Shown here piece after piece: positions 7,991 to 15,162 of a stretch of 21,004 bases of DNA. Origin of the DNA: Actinomycetota bacterium (lineage in GTDB: Bacteria; Actinomycetota; Actinomycetes; Nanopelagicales; Nanopelagicaceae); the NCBI GenBank assembly GCA_947487595.1, contig CANKXJ010000008.1, forward strand, positions 1-21,004. Reading direction: 5' to 3'. Under the pieces are notes generated by a model, which saw nothing but the letters and a program-made list of their open reading frames with translations, had not been told where the DNA came from and ran no database searches. The position numbers and the translations under genes are program-made. Within the stretch, counting starts at the first letter, position 1. Each line of letters begins with the position of its first letter.

Positions 7991-8860
7991 TTAAGCACTC
8001 AGCTGCGCAGCCACAAGGATTACTGAGAATAAACTCAAGTAGGTAATTGACCACTGAAAAATCTTAGAGGCAGTTTCAGAGTAGTTTTCAGCACCTTCTT
8101 TTAATGCCAGAAGTTCTCGAGCAAAAACTAAACCTAGTAACACTGTCACAACCATTGACCATAAGGGAAGTCCTGCCGAAATGATCAGCCAAATCGAACA
8201 CACAATCATCATGATTGTGTAGAACCACATTTCTTTGTGGACTCGAGCTTTAGTGGCAACAACTGGAAGCATCGGAATACCTGCAGCTGAATAATCCTCT
8301 TTGTATTTAATCGCTAGCGCCCAAAAATGTGGCGGTGTCCAAAAAAAGATAACCATAAAGAATGCAAGTGCAGTCATTGATAGTGAATTAGTGACAGCAG
8401 CCCAACCAATAAATACTGGCATGCATCCTGCCGCTCCGCCCCAAACAATATTCTGTGATGTTCTACGCTTTAGCGCAATTGTGTATACAACAACATAGAA
8501 AACTATTGCAATGAGAGATAATAATGTAGCCAGTGGAGTTGTAAGAAACCAAAACATCAATAATGAAATGACTCCAATTATAGCTGCGAATATCGCAGCA
8601 TTTGTTTTACTAATAACTCCAGTAACAATTGGGCGCTTTGCTGTGCGCTCCATTAATTTATCGATGTCACTTTCAATCACCATATTAAAAGCGTTTGCAC
8701 TTCCTGCAGCAAATGTTCCTGCAACAATTGTTGCTACAGCCAATGAGAATGATGGAAGGCCTTTGGTAGCTAAGACCATGGCCGGCAAAGTAGAGACTAG
8801 GAGAAGTTCAACTACCCGAAGTTTCATCAGGTCGACATAGGCCCCTATAACTGTGCTCAC
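7991..8860 (-). CDS. ctaB: Protoheme IX farnesyltransferase (heme O synthase)
   Basis: Membrane prenyltransferase that attaches farnesyl diphosphate to protoheme to make heme O, the precursor of heme A for aa3-type cytochrome oxidase. The 289 residues hold about nine hydrophobic helices. The two conserved acidic regions are visible: NMVIESDIDKLMERTAKRP (59-77) and FWTPPHFWALAIKYKEDYSA (173-192), followed by GIPMLPV. The start is a GTG at 8860, chosen because a TAATCT -10 box ends 6 nt before it, implying a leaderless message. The gene is divergent from the beta-propeller gene at 9018. No other oxidase or heme gene lies in the window. Family assignment is near certain; whether heme A is then formed depends on ctaA elsewhere. 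Confidence 0.95.
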   Translation of the reverse strand: MSTVIGAYVDLMKLRVVELLLVSTLPAMVLATKGLPSFSLAVATIVAGTFAAGSANAFNMVIESDIDKLMERTAKRPIVTGVISKTNAAIFAAIIGVISLLMFWFLTTPLATLLSLIAIVFYVVVYTIALKRRTSQNIVWGGAAGCMPVFIGWAAVTNSLSMTALAFFMVIFFWTPPHFWALAIKYKEDYSAAGIPMLPVVATKARVHKEMWFYTIMMIVCSIWLIISAGLPLWSMVVTVLLGLVFARELLALKEGAENYSETASKIFQWSITYLSLFSVILVAAQLSA

Positions 8861-8861
8861 T

Positions 8862-8913
8862 GGCTTAGATTAACTCAGTAACCTCGTGCATTCTTCCCAG
8901 TTTCTTCTAAGCC
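8862..8913. repeat. Inverted repeat over the ctaB promoter
   Basis: GGCTTAGA at 8862-8869 and its exact complement TCTAAGCC at 8906-8913, separated by 36 bp. The left arm overlaps the ctaB -10 box. A pair of 8-mers like this can arise by chance in a 157-bp region roughly one time in five, so an operator role is only a possibility. The rest of the divergent region holds a G-rich run (8958-8969) with no assigned role. Confidence 0.3.
8867..8872 (-). promoter_or_regulatory. -10 box for leaderless ctaB
   Basis: Minus-strand TAATCT matches TANNNT and ends exactly 6 nt before the ctaB GTG, so the predicted +1 is the start codon itself. It overlaps the left arm of an 8-bp inverted repeat (8862-8869 with 8906-8913). 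No -35 is evident. Confidence 0.5.
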
Positions 8914-9005
8914 TGAGCAACTCTTACTAGTGTCTAATCCACTGGCAAAAAGCCTATGGGTGGGGGTGGTGACGATGAAGGAGATGGGGACTAAGTGATT
9001 GCCAT

Positions 9006-9011
9006 TACAGT
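9006..9011 (+). promoter_or_regulatory. -10 box for leaderless beta-propeller gene
   Basis: TACAGT matches TANNNT and ends 6 nt before the ATG at 9018. A TAG at 9012-9014 in frame rules out any upstream in-frame start, and there is no properly placed Shine-Dalgarno, so a leaderless start fits. Confidence 0.5.
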
Positions 9012-9017
9012 TAGCAA

Positions 9018-10097
9018 ATGCGCCGCAACTTTTTTGCAGTTCTATTAATAACTTCACTATGTGTCATTGCAACCCCAGCACAGAGTGAAGTTGTTTCTGC
9101 TGATACAAAAATGTCGCTCGTTAAGACCATAACTGGGGGTATTTCACCAAAGTCAGTTCGATCATCCGGTAGCGGACTAGTAAGTGCCCATAATATGATG
9201 TACAAACACAGCGTCACGATTTATGACGCCAATACTTTTGAGCTCATAAAAACTGTCTCGGACTCTGTTCAACTCTCTAAATTTGGATATTCCAAGTACT
9301 CATCAATATATAAGGGAGCACCTGTTGAAGGCGCTTATTCACCCGATGGTGACTACTTGTATGTAACTAATTACGCAATGTATGGCAAAGGTTTTAACCG
9401 TGAAGGCCACGACACTTGCTCACCTGCATCTAGATATGATTCAAGCTTTCTCTACCGAATCAATCTAGCTAGCTATGAAATAGATAATGTCTATCCAGTT
9501 GGATCAGTCCCTAAAGTTGTTGAAACAACTCCTGATAACAAGTTTGTGCTCGTTTCAAACTGGTGTTCTTATGACCTCAACGTCCTATCCGTAGCCTCAC
9601 AAAAAGTTGTTAAGACGATCAAAATTGGGCGATATCCACGGGGTATTGCAGTGAGCAATGATTCCAAGTTTGCTTACGTTGCCGAAATGGGTGGTAGCCG
9701 TATTCATGTAATTAACTTGGAAGATTTCTCCGTCTCCTATATTCCAATTGGAAGCAACCCACGAGCAATTGTCTTATCTCCTGATAATTCCATGATGTAT
9801 GTGACGATGAATTTATCCGGCAAAGTTGCATCATGGGATCTTGTAAACAACAAAGCTGGTAAGTCAGTCAAAACTGGAAAAGCTACACGAAGCCTTGCCA
9901 TTTCTAGCGATGGCACCGCACTCTTTGTAGTCAATTTTGTAAGTGACACTATGTCAAAAGTGCGCACAAGCGATATGAGAGTATTACAAAATATAAAAGT
10001 GTGTAATGAACCAATTGGTATTACTTATGACTCTCCAACCTCACGCACATGGGTTGCTTGTTACGGTGGATCAGTCAAGATATATGATAATAAATAA
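9018..10097 (+). CDS. Secreted YVTN-type beta-propeller protein
   Basis: Exported protein of unknown role built from repeated beta-propeller blades. The 359 residues start with a signal peptide (1-23, MRRNFF then a hydrophobic core ending TPAQS). Repeats of the form SPDxxxxYVxN recur about every 40 residues: SPDGDYLYVTNY, TPDNKFVLVSNW, SNDSKFAYVAEM, SPDNSMMYVTMN and SSDGTALFVVNF, then a last partial blade ending WVACYGGSVKIYD. This suggests six or seven blades. Four cysteines lie after the signal peptide, possible disulfides outside the cell. No catalytic motif is visible; relatives act as binding scaffolds or unknown surface proteins. The ATG is the first possible start in frame and appears leaderless. 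The stop codon abuts the dacB stop with no spacer. Confidence 0.85.
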   Translation: MRRNFFAVLLITSLCVIATPAQSEVVSADTKMSLVKTITGGISPKSVRSSGSGLVSAHNMMYKHSVTIYDANTFELIKTVSDSVQLSKFGYSKYSSIYKGAPVEGAYSPDGDYLYVTNYAMYGKGFNREGHDTCSPASRYDSSFLYRINLASYEIDNVYPVGSVPKVVETTPDNKFVLVSNWCSYDLNVLSVASQKVVKTIKIGRYPRGIAVSNDSKFAYVAEMGGSRIHVINLEDFSVSYIPIGSNPRAIVLSPDNSMMYVTMNLSGKVASWDLVNNKAGKSVKTGKATRSLAISSDGTALFVVNFVSDTMSKVRTSDMRVLQNIKVCNEPIGITYDSPTSRTWVACYGGSVKIYDNK

Positions 10098-11273
10098 TTA
10101 AGGGGTAACTGGCGCTTCAGAAATCACTGCTGGAATATTCGGTGCAGCGATTCTGCCTAACAATCTATCTATGGCTGCCCGTGCTTTAGCACTTGATTTT
10201 GCACCCCGTGAAATATCATCAGCCAAAGTCACAAAGACATACTCGCGATCAGTTGATTCAACATAACCGGCCAAAGTGACAGTTCCGTTGAGCGTTCCTG
10301 TTTTTGCTCGAACTAATCCCACCGCACCTGGCGCGGTGGTTAGAAATCGTGATCGCAAAGTTCCCGAAACTCCACCAACAGGCAGGGATTCATAAAGAAG
10401 TGAGTATTTTGGATCTTTACGAAGTTGATAGAGAAGCTGACCCATCATGCTGGCAGTTATACGATTTTCTTTAGATAACCCGCTGGCATCTTTTGTGACT
10501 AGCTTGCTGGGATCAATTCCATACTCAACAAGCAAAGCCTCAAAAACTTGGGCAACGCCTTTGTCACTAAATGAATTTCCGGCAGCCCGTGCAGACAATC
10601 GAGCCAATCTTTCAGAAAGGTTATTTTCACTCCACATAATTGTGTAGTCCAGTATCTTGAAAATTTCTGGCGACTCATCACCAACTATGAACTCACCGGC
10701 ATTGAGCAAAGTCTCATCACTACTCACTGCCTTCATCACAGGTTTGAATCCACGCTTAGCCCAAAATGCTTTGAGATTTGAAACATCTTGGGAATACAAC
10801 TTTGAATACAAAATTGTGATTCCCTTGAGTGAGCCTTTATTGCTCTTTTTAACTGCACTTAAAGTGTTGAAAGCTAAATATGGTAGCGATGCTCGATCCA
10901 TTTTTTCAGCAACACTGTGACTCAAGCTAATCCAAGGATCATTACTCCCCTGGATTACTAAAGTTTTTTCATTTACTCCAAGTGAGATATTTGTTGTGAA
11001 GCGAGATTGCATATCCAAATATTTGATTGCAACAGCTCCAGCAAAAATCTTCATGACTGATGCTGGCTTGCGTTGTGAATAAGCGTTCTTTTCATAAACA
11101 ACTTCACCGGTTGTTCCATCAATCAAAATCATTGCAGGGTTAGAAAGGGATGGCTGTTTTAGGAGTTCCTCAAAGGCCGCTGGGATTGAGGCCGGTGACA
11201 GCACCGCACTTGCAGGTGCTGCGGTAAGAACCGAAGCTAGCGCAAGTACAAATACAAATTTACGAGAGTGCAT
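10098..11273 (-). CDS. dacB: D-alanyl-D-alanine carboxypeptidase/endopeptidase (PBP4 type, S13)
   Basis: Extracytoplasmic penicillin-binding protein that trims the terminal D-Ala from peptidoglycan stem peptides and may cut cross-links. The 391 residues begin with a signal peptide (1-23, LTAAPASA). The serine-enzyme triad is complete: S72-V-M-K75, S215-E-N217 and K324-T-G326. Between the first two lies the large insert that marks class C PBP4 proteins, though shorter than in E. coli. Members of this family usually lie next to tilS in actinobacteria; here dacB is about 5 kb away, behind a small membrane-protein gene. The ATG at 11273 is 7 nt after that gene's stop, with no strong Shine-Dalgarno, so translation may be coupled. 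Both genes should come from the promoter at 11638-11643. Confidence 0.93.
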   Translation of the reverse strand: MHSRKFVFVLALASVLTAAPASAVLSPASIPAAFEELLKQPSLSNPAMILIDGTTGEVVYEKNAYSQRKPASVMKIFAGAVAIKYLDMQSRFTTNISLGVNEKTLVIQGSNDPWISLSHSVAEKMDRASLPYLAFNTLSAVKKSNKGSLKGITILYSKLYSQDVSNLKAFWAKRGFKPVMKAVSSDETLLNAGEFIVGDESPEIFKILDYTIMWSENNLSERLARLSARAAGNSFSDKGVAQVFEALLVEYGIDPSKLVTKDASGLSKENRITASMMGQLLYQLRKDPKYSLLYESLPVGGVSGTLRSRFLTTAPGAVGLVRAKTGTLNGTVTLAGYVESTDREYVFVTLADDISRGAKSSAKARAAIDRLLGRIAAPNIPAVISEAPVTP

Positions 11274-11280
11274 CTATCCG

Positions 11281-11631
11281 TCAGTGCCACACTGAAGCAA
11301 TAAGGATATTTGTGGTCGTTAGTCCAACTAAGAGAAGTAGTGTGTTTTTAGTTAAAACAGGTTTCTTAAGATTCATGTAGCCAATTACAAGAATCACAAG
11401 AAGGATTAACATTTTAATTCCCACTTTTGTGTGGTTAAGAACCTCATCTGGATGAACGCTCCCCCACATGCCCACCATTGCAAGGCCGGCAATAAGAGCA
11501 GTAAGGCTGGCATGCAATATTCCTGGGTTGAATTTGCGTGGATTCTTATTCCACTGGTGTAGCAATAAAACAAGTATTGCAACTACGCAAAGGAGGTGGA
11601 CTACATAAAGGACCGTATTGATAGCTGACAT
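11281..11631 (-). CDS. Small four-helix membrane protein, unknown function
   Basis: I do not recognise the family. The 116 residues form four hydrophobic segments: about 6-25, 40-57, 70-87 and 96-114. Histidines fall at membrane edges or in helices (H12, H25, H40, H60, H67, H116), a pattern that could suit heme or metal binding, as in small CopD/SirB-like proteins, but no defining motif is present. The loop between helices 1 and 2 is basic (NKNPRKFNP), which would place it in the cytoplasm. The ATG at 11631 sits exactly 6 nt after a TAAACT -10 box. It lies 7 nt upstream of dacB in the same operon and may support cell-wall work, but that is only guilt by association. Confidence 0.8.
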   Translation of the reverse strand: MSAINTVLYVVHLLCVVAILVLLLHQWNKNPRKFNPGILHASLTALIAGLAMVGMWGSVHPDEVLNHTKVGIKMLILLVILVIGYMNLKKPVLTKNTLLLLVGLTTTNILIASVWH

Positions 11632-11637
11632 GCATTC

Positions 11638-11643
11638 AGTTTA
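11638..11643 (-). promoter_or_regulatory. -10 box for leaderless small membrane protein-dacB operon
   Basis: Minus-strand TAAACT ends 6 nt before the ATG at 11631. A poor -35 (TTGGAT, minus strand, 11661-11666) lies 17 nt upstream, inside the RNA methyltransferase coding region. It overlaps the opposite-strand -10 by two bases. Confidence 0.55.
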
Positions 11644-11647
11644 GAGT
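11642..11647 (+). promoter_or_regulatory. -10 box for leaderless SpoU methyltransferase gene
   Basis: TAGAGT ends 6 nt before the ATG at 11654. A -35 match TTGATA (11618-11623) lies 18 nt upstream, inside the coding region of the divergent membrane protein. This is the best-formed promoter of the leaderless set. Confidence 0.6.
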
Positions 11648-11653
11648 GCCTAC

Positions 11654-12304
11654 ATGTCTAATCCAACTACCCCGGCCTCAATTGGCCCAGGTGAATTCTT
11701 CCCAGTAGTTGGTGTTGGACCTCACGAAAAACCGTGGCCAGAAGGCGCTCAATATGATCCTGAGTTACTACTCAATGGTGATCGCAGAAATGTTTTAGAT
11801 CACTACCGATATTGGACTGTTGAAGCTATCGTCGCTGATCTTGATTCAAAGCGTCACAAATTACAGATTGCGATTGAAAACTGGCAACATGATTTAAATA
11901 TTGGATCAATTGTTCGTACGGCAAACGCGTTCAATGTCTCTGGTGTTCATATTGTTGGAAAACGTGACTGGAACAAGCGCGGTGCAATGGTGACGGATAG
12001 GTATTTAACTGTGCACCATCATCCAACTGTTGAAGATTTTGCAGTGTGGTGTAAAGAAAATGAGTTACCAATTATTGGGATAGATAACGTTCCTGGTTCT
12101 AAACAACTTGAATCCGCGCAGCTTCCTGAAAAATGCGTCCTTTTGTTTGGGCAAGAAGGTGCAGGAATGTCAGATGAAGGAATAGCCATCTGTGAAGTGC
12201 TTTATGAAATTAACCAATATGGCTCAACAAGATCAATGAACGCATCTGCTGCCGGAGCAATTGCTATGTATCACTGGGCGTTACAGCACTTATTAGTGCG
12301 ATAG
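11654..12304 (+). CDS. SpoU/TrmH-family RNA 2'-O-methyltransferase
   Basis: SAM-dependent methyltransferase of the knotted SPOUT fold that methylates a ribose 2'-OH in tRNA or rRNA. The 216 residues carry the three SpoU motifs: NIGSIVRTANAF (82-93), LLFGQEGAGMS (163-173) and INQYGSTRSMNASAA (186-200). R88 of motif 1, the glutamate of motif 2 and the S/N of motif 3 are all present. The N-terminal 60 residues are not part of the core and contain a proline-rich stretch (FFPVVGVGPHEKPWPEG). The target nucleotide cannot be told from the sequence: TrmH (G18 of tRNA), TrmL and RlmB relatives all share these motifs. The leaderless ATG is well supported by the promoter. Its last 12 bases overlap the convergent phosphatase gene. 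Confidence 0.92.
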   Translation: MSNPTTPASIGPGEFFPVVGVGPHEKPWPEGAQYDPELLLNGDRRNVLDHYRYWTVEAIVADLDSKRHKLQIAIENWQHDLNIGSIVRTANAFNVSGVHIVGKRDWNKRGAMVTDRYLTVHHHPTVEDFAVWCKENELPIIGIDNVPGSKQLESAQLPEKCVLLFGQEGAGMSDEGIAICEVLYEINQYGSTRSMNASAAGAIAMYHWALQHLLVR

Positions 12305-12811
12305 TTCTTGCAACAATCCATCTACGGCGCGCTCGATCATAACGAGCGTCTCTTCATAGACTTCACTGGATTGGTCATACGGATCTGGAACTTCTAATTC
12401 ATTGAATTGCGCTGACGCAGGATCAATTGTCGATAGAGCTGGATCAAAGCAACGTAGGTAGAAAACTTTGCTCCGGGAGTCATTATCTGGTGCAAGTTCA
12501 ATTACCTTCTTATAGTTATTTGAATCCATCACCAAAATTAAATCTGATTCAAAGAAATCACTTGACTTAAATTGGCGCGCAGAGTGGGAGTATTTGTATC
12601 CAGCTCTCTCCCAGGTTTTTTGCGAAGTTGGGTGTGCGCCTTGACCGATATGCCAAGCACTTGTTCCAGAACTATCAACAATGATCTCGGGTGAGCTCCA
12701 CTGTGCTGTGCGATTTGATAGAACAGCTGCAGCCATAGGTGAGCGACAGATATTTCCCATACAAACCATCGTTATACGGATTTCAGACAGGGTTTTTAGA
12801 TGCTCAATCAA
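12293..12811 (-). CDS. Low-molecular-weight protein tyrosine phosphatase family protein
   Basis: Probable protein-tyrosine phosphatase, or an arsenate-reductase-like relative, acting in the cytoplasm. The 172 residues contain the P-loop C-X5-R-S as CMGNICRS (C17 nucleophile, R23) and the general-acid loop DPY (143-145 in VPDPYDQ). C22, five residues after C17, is the second conserved cysteine of many family members. The chosen start is a TTG at 12811, whose TTGA overlaps the stop codon of the TPR gene upstream, the same coupling seen with ATGA. The first 12 residues before ITMVCMGN are not conserved, and an ATG at 12769 (MVCMGN) would cut the first strand, so the TTG is preferred. The 3' end overlaps the methyltransferase gene by 12 bp. 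Confidence 0.9.
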   Translation of the reverse strand: MIEHLKTLSEIRITMVCMGNICRSPMAAAVLSNRTAQWSSPEIIVDSSGTSAWHIGQGAHPTSQKTWERAGYKYSHSARQFKSSDFFESDLILVMDSNNYKKVIELAPDNDSRSKVFYLRCFDPALSTIDPASAQFNELEVPDPYDQSSEVYEETLVMIERAVDGLLQELSH

Positions 12812-13746
12812 GCCTGCGGCTCTTCATCTAGCGTCTCCTGCACTGACTTCAGGCGACGTTCAATCTCATCGGCCTCATCAGTACGGCCCTGCATGCGAAT
12901 AATCTTTGCAATTCTTGTCTCAACATCAACGATAAATTCAAAGTCTTTAGGCTCATCTTCACTCACCACTGAGAGCACCTGCTCCAAAGTGGCTAATGCG
13001 TCATCGAATTTCTCGAGCAAAATCTGTGCTTTGCCGTATTCAAATTGAGCAAAAGTCTCACGACGATGATCATGCCCAGTTTCAAAGACATCAACTGCTT
13101 TACGGGCAGTTTCAAGGGCTAATTCACCCTCACCTAATTCAATTAAGCATGATGCGATTTTTTGATCACAGCGAGCAACATGAATGACTTCTTTATTGCG
13201 CTTAAATAGCGCGCGGGCCTCTTTAAATGCGTCAATAGATCTTTCATAGTTTTTTAGTTCACGCTCGGCACAACCTATGAGATGTAAATCGTTTGCTGCA
13301 CCAATTTCATTTCCATCTACTAAATGCTCTTGGGCACATTCATTCATTGTTTCAACAACTTTGTCATACTGCTTTGAGGTGTACCACCACTCACCTAATG
13401 TGCAAGCAAGTTCTAGTGCAATCGGTGACTTGTTCTCGCGCAAAATTTCAACTGCTTTACTCATTGCAGTTGCAGCTTCATCCATACGCTTTAATTGATT
13501 TAAGTTATAACCAATTGCAGAATATGCCTGAGCTAAGCCTTCACTTGGCGCACTGTCTCCAAGTGTTGAGTAAATATCGCGCGCAGTTTCAGCTAACGCT
13601 AATGCTTCGTCGTATTGTCCACGTGCATAAATTCGAGCACTTAATTCATAATATGTGCTGGCACGTTCTTCGCCATCTACTTCAGGAATTCGATCCCAAA
13701 GCATTTCCTCGGTGATGAGTTCTTCCATGTCGTCATCTTCACTCAC
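12808..13746 (-). CDS. TPR-repeat protein, unknown function
   Basis: Cytoplasmic helical-repeat protein, probably a protein-binding scaffold. The 312 residues are acidic, without signal peptide or membrane segment. Tetratricopeptide-like helix pairs run from about 28 to 290, for example ARGQYDEALALAETARDIY, LNQLKRMDEAATAMSKAVEI, LKNYERSIDAFKEARALF, LGEGELALETARKAVDVF and LEKFDDALATLEQVLSV. The N-terminus is highly acidic (SEDDDMEELITEE). The start is GTG at 13746, close behind a TAGAGT -10 box. The gene is joined to the tyrosine phosphatase by a TTGA stop/start overlap, so the two products are probably made in fixed ratio; the scaffold could present phosphatase substrates, though that is inference. 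I do not recognise a more specific family. Confidence 0.82.
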   Translation of the reverse strand: MSEDDDMEELITEEMLWDRIPEVDGEERASTYYELSARIYARGQYDEALALAETARDIYSTLGDSAPSEGLAQAYSAIGYNLNQLKRMDEAATAMSKAVEILRENKSPIALELACTLGEWWYTSKQYDKVVETMNECAQEHLVDGNEIGAANDLHLIGCAERELKNYERSIDAFKEARALFKRNKEVIHVARCDQKIASCLIELGEGELALETARKAVDVFETGHDHRRETFAQFEYGKAQILLEKFDDALATLEQVLSVVSEDEPKDFEFIVDVETRIAKIIRMQGRTDEADEIERRLKSVQETLDEEPQA

Positions 13747-13753
13747 GAGTGTG

Positions 13754-13759
13754 ACTCTA
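13754..13759 (-). promoter_or_regulatory. -10 box for leaderless TPR-phosphatase operon
   Basis: Minus-strand TAGAGT ends 7 nt before the GTG at 13746, within the 24-nt gap after the upstream gene. The preceding bases read TATAGAGT, so an overlapping TATAGA is also present. Predicted +1 is 13746 or 13747. Confidence 0.5.
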
Positions 13760-13770
13760 TACGCTAACTC

Positions 13771-15102
13771 TTAGGGACGAGTGGGAATATCGATGAACGC
13801 CATGCGCCAATTCCCAATCTTTTCTCGCCCGGCTTGCTCAATAATTGCTGTGGTTACTTTTCGAATTTGTTGCATAGTCTTTGCATCAAAGCTGTGGCCC
13901 CACGGGCAACGGTTGGCCATTGCGCACACCCAGGCGTTTGTGCCGAGGTTTAACACTCCTGCCCCGCTAGGTGCTGCGTAGTAGGTGCTCATCGCAACAA
14001 AACCCTTCTCTGTAGGGCTGATAGTTGATCGTGCCAACACCTCAACGCCAGGACCTATCGTTCCCATCGCCGTATCGGCCTCGTAGCCGTAAATTCCCTT
14101 AATTTTGCCCTCTTTACCGAGAACTTTAAATGGCCAACTATTTCCTGCCTGAACTTCTAAATCTTTGTGAATCCCAAATGCAAAAAACTGTGATCCCATA
14201 AAGATTGATTCCGGTTGATTTATATCGCGGTAAGGAATTCTCTCATTGATTGTTCGGTCAATGAGATATGTTTTTGCATACGCAGTATTGCCACCAAAGA
14301 CTAATAAGTTAGTGCCCTCACTGATTTCTTTTTCAATCACATCCCGCATCGCCTGAGTCCAATACTCACTATGCCCACCCAGCACAATTGAAGCAGAGTT
14401 AATATCTGGAGCTGTATCTAAGTCAACATCAGTTATGTAGTTGATATCTAAGTTGAGTTGTTCCATCAATTGAACAAGAGGTTGCTCCATATATCTAAAC
14501 TGACCAGAACCATCGCCATCATAGGGACGATCAAGTGAAACTGATATTGCCCGTGTTTCTCTGAGCCCATCAGCACCTTTATAGAGTGACTCTCCACCCC
14601 AATGGTTATATGCCTGCCATGTTAAGACAGATGAAACGAAAGTTACATTACTTGGAACTTGTCCTGTAATCACAAGTGGGACAAATGTAGATCGATAACC
14701 TAGAGATTTTAATTTAACTAGGTACTGACCCGGTGGAGTCAATTGCGTAGCAGTGATTTGCTTTGCATTTTTAATTGTCTTAATTAAGCGAGCGCCGGCT
14801 CCCTTGTAATATCCAATGCGATAGAGTGAGATATCTGCTGATTTAGCACCAACAATTTTCAAAGATGCACTTTGCCCACAGCCAATACTTGTCTGATCAA
14901 AATAACCTTCAACTCGTTTGGCGTCTTTGCGCCTTGTGAAATCTGCGCTAAAGCGCATCACGACATCTGAGTCCCAGTTTTTGTTTCCAACCTTTGAATT
15001 CTCAGCCTTTACCCAACCGGTTTGCCAGTTACATTCTTGCGCCGGCGCAGAAACGGGTGCCATCAGCCCTAGGACTAAGAGAGAAACCAAGGGAAGGCGC
15101 AT
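13771..15102 (-). CDS. Secreted protein resembling N,N-dimethylformamidase large-subunit C-terminal region
   Basis: Exported protein of the family that holds the catalytic part of the N,N-dimethylformamidase beta subunit; true substrate unknown. The 443 residues start with a signal peptide (1-21, VSAPA-Q). Family blocks seen: SLYRIGYYKGAGARLI (92-107), TWQAYNHWGGESLY (161-174), SLDRPYDGDGSGQF (189-202), VLGGHSEYWTQAMRD (240-254) and NLLVFGGN (265-272). From memory, the Paracoccus enzyme binds iron through two Tyr and one Glu, with an H-x-E pair; Y165 and H244-S-E246 fit part of that spacing, so an amidase-type active site may be intact. Cysteines at 24, 75, 393 and 399 suit disulfides outside the cell. 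The known amidase is cytoplasmic, so export is unusual, though predicted secreted relatives may be common. Leaderless ATG, divergent from the nickel transporter. Confidence 0.8.
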   Translation of the reverse strand: MRLPLVSLLVLGLMAPVSAPAQECNWQTGWVKAENSKVGNKNWDSDVVMRFSADFTRRKDAKRVEGYFDQTSIGCGQSASLKIVGAKSADISLYRIGYYKGAGARLIKTIKNAKQITATQLTPPGQYLVKLKSLGYRSTFVPLVITGQVPSNVTFVSSVLTWQAYNHWGGESLYKGADGLRETRAISVSLDRPYDGDGSGQFRYMEQPLVQLMEQLNLDINYITDVDLDTAPDINSASIVLGGHSEYWTQAMRDVIEKEISEGTNLLVFGGNTAYAKTYLIDRTINERIPYRDINQPESIFMGSQFFAFGIHKDLEVQAGNSWPFKVLGKEGKIKGIYGYEADTAMGTIGPGVEVLARSTISPTEKGFVAMSTYYAAPSGAGVLNLGTNAWVCAMANRCPWGHSFDAKTMQQIRKVTTAIIEQAGREKIGNWRMAFIDIPTRP

Positions 15103-15108
15103 CTGCCA

Positions 15109-15114
15109 ACCTTA
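15109..15114 (-). promoter_or_regulatory. -10 box for leaderless DMFase-like gene
   Basis: Minus-strand TAAGGT ends 6 nt before the ATG at 15102. The same hexamer serves the small protein at 20930. Its upstream region overlaps the -35 of the divergent nickel transporter promoter. Confidence 0.5.
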
Positions 15115-15127
15115 AACTCGTTTCAAA

Positions 15128-15156
15128 TGGACAGCCTCCTGAGCGTGACTTACCAT
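15128..15156 (+). promoter_or_regulatory. Promoter of the nickel/cobalt transporter gene
   Basis: TGGACA (15128-15133, five of six to TTGACA) and TACCAT (15151-15156) are spaced by 17 nt. Predicted +1 is about 15163, giving a 31-nt leader that carries AGGAGG at 15182-15187, 6 nt before the GTG start. This is the most complete sigma-A-type promoter in the window. Confidence 0.55.
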
Positions 15157-15162
15157 TTCTAC

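Noticed and set aside
8951..8990. G-quadruplex in the ctaB divergent region
   Set aside because: Only three runs of three or more G are present, so a stable three-layer quadruplex is not supported.
8975..8998. Seven-codon leader peptide (ATG to TGA) before the beta-propeller gene
   Set aside because: Too short to separate from chance, and it lies upstream of the predicted leaderless start, so it would not be transcribed from that promoter.
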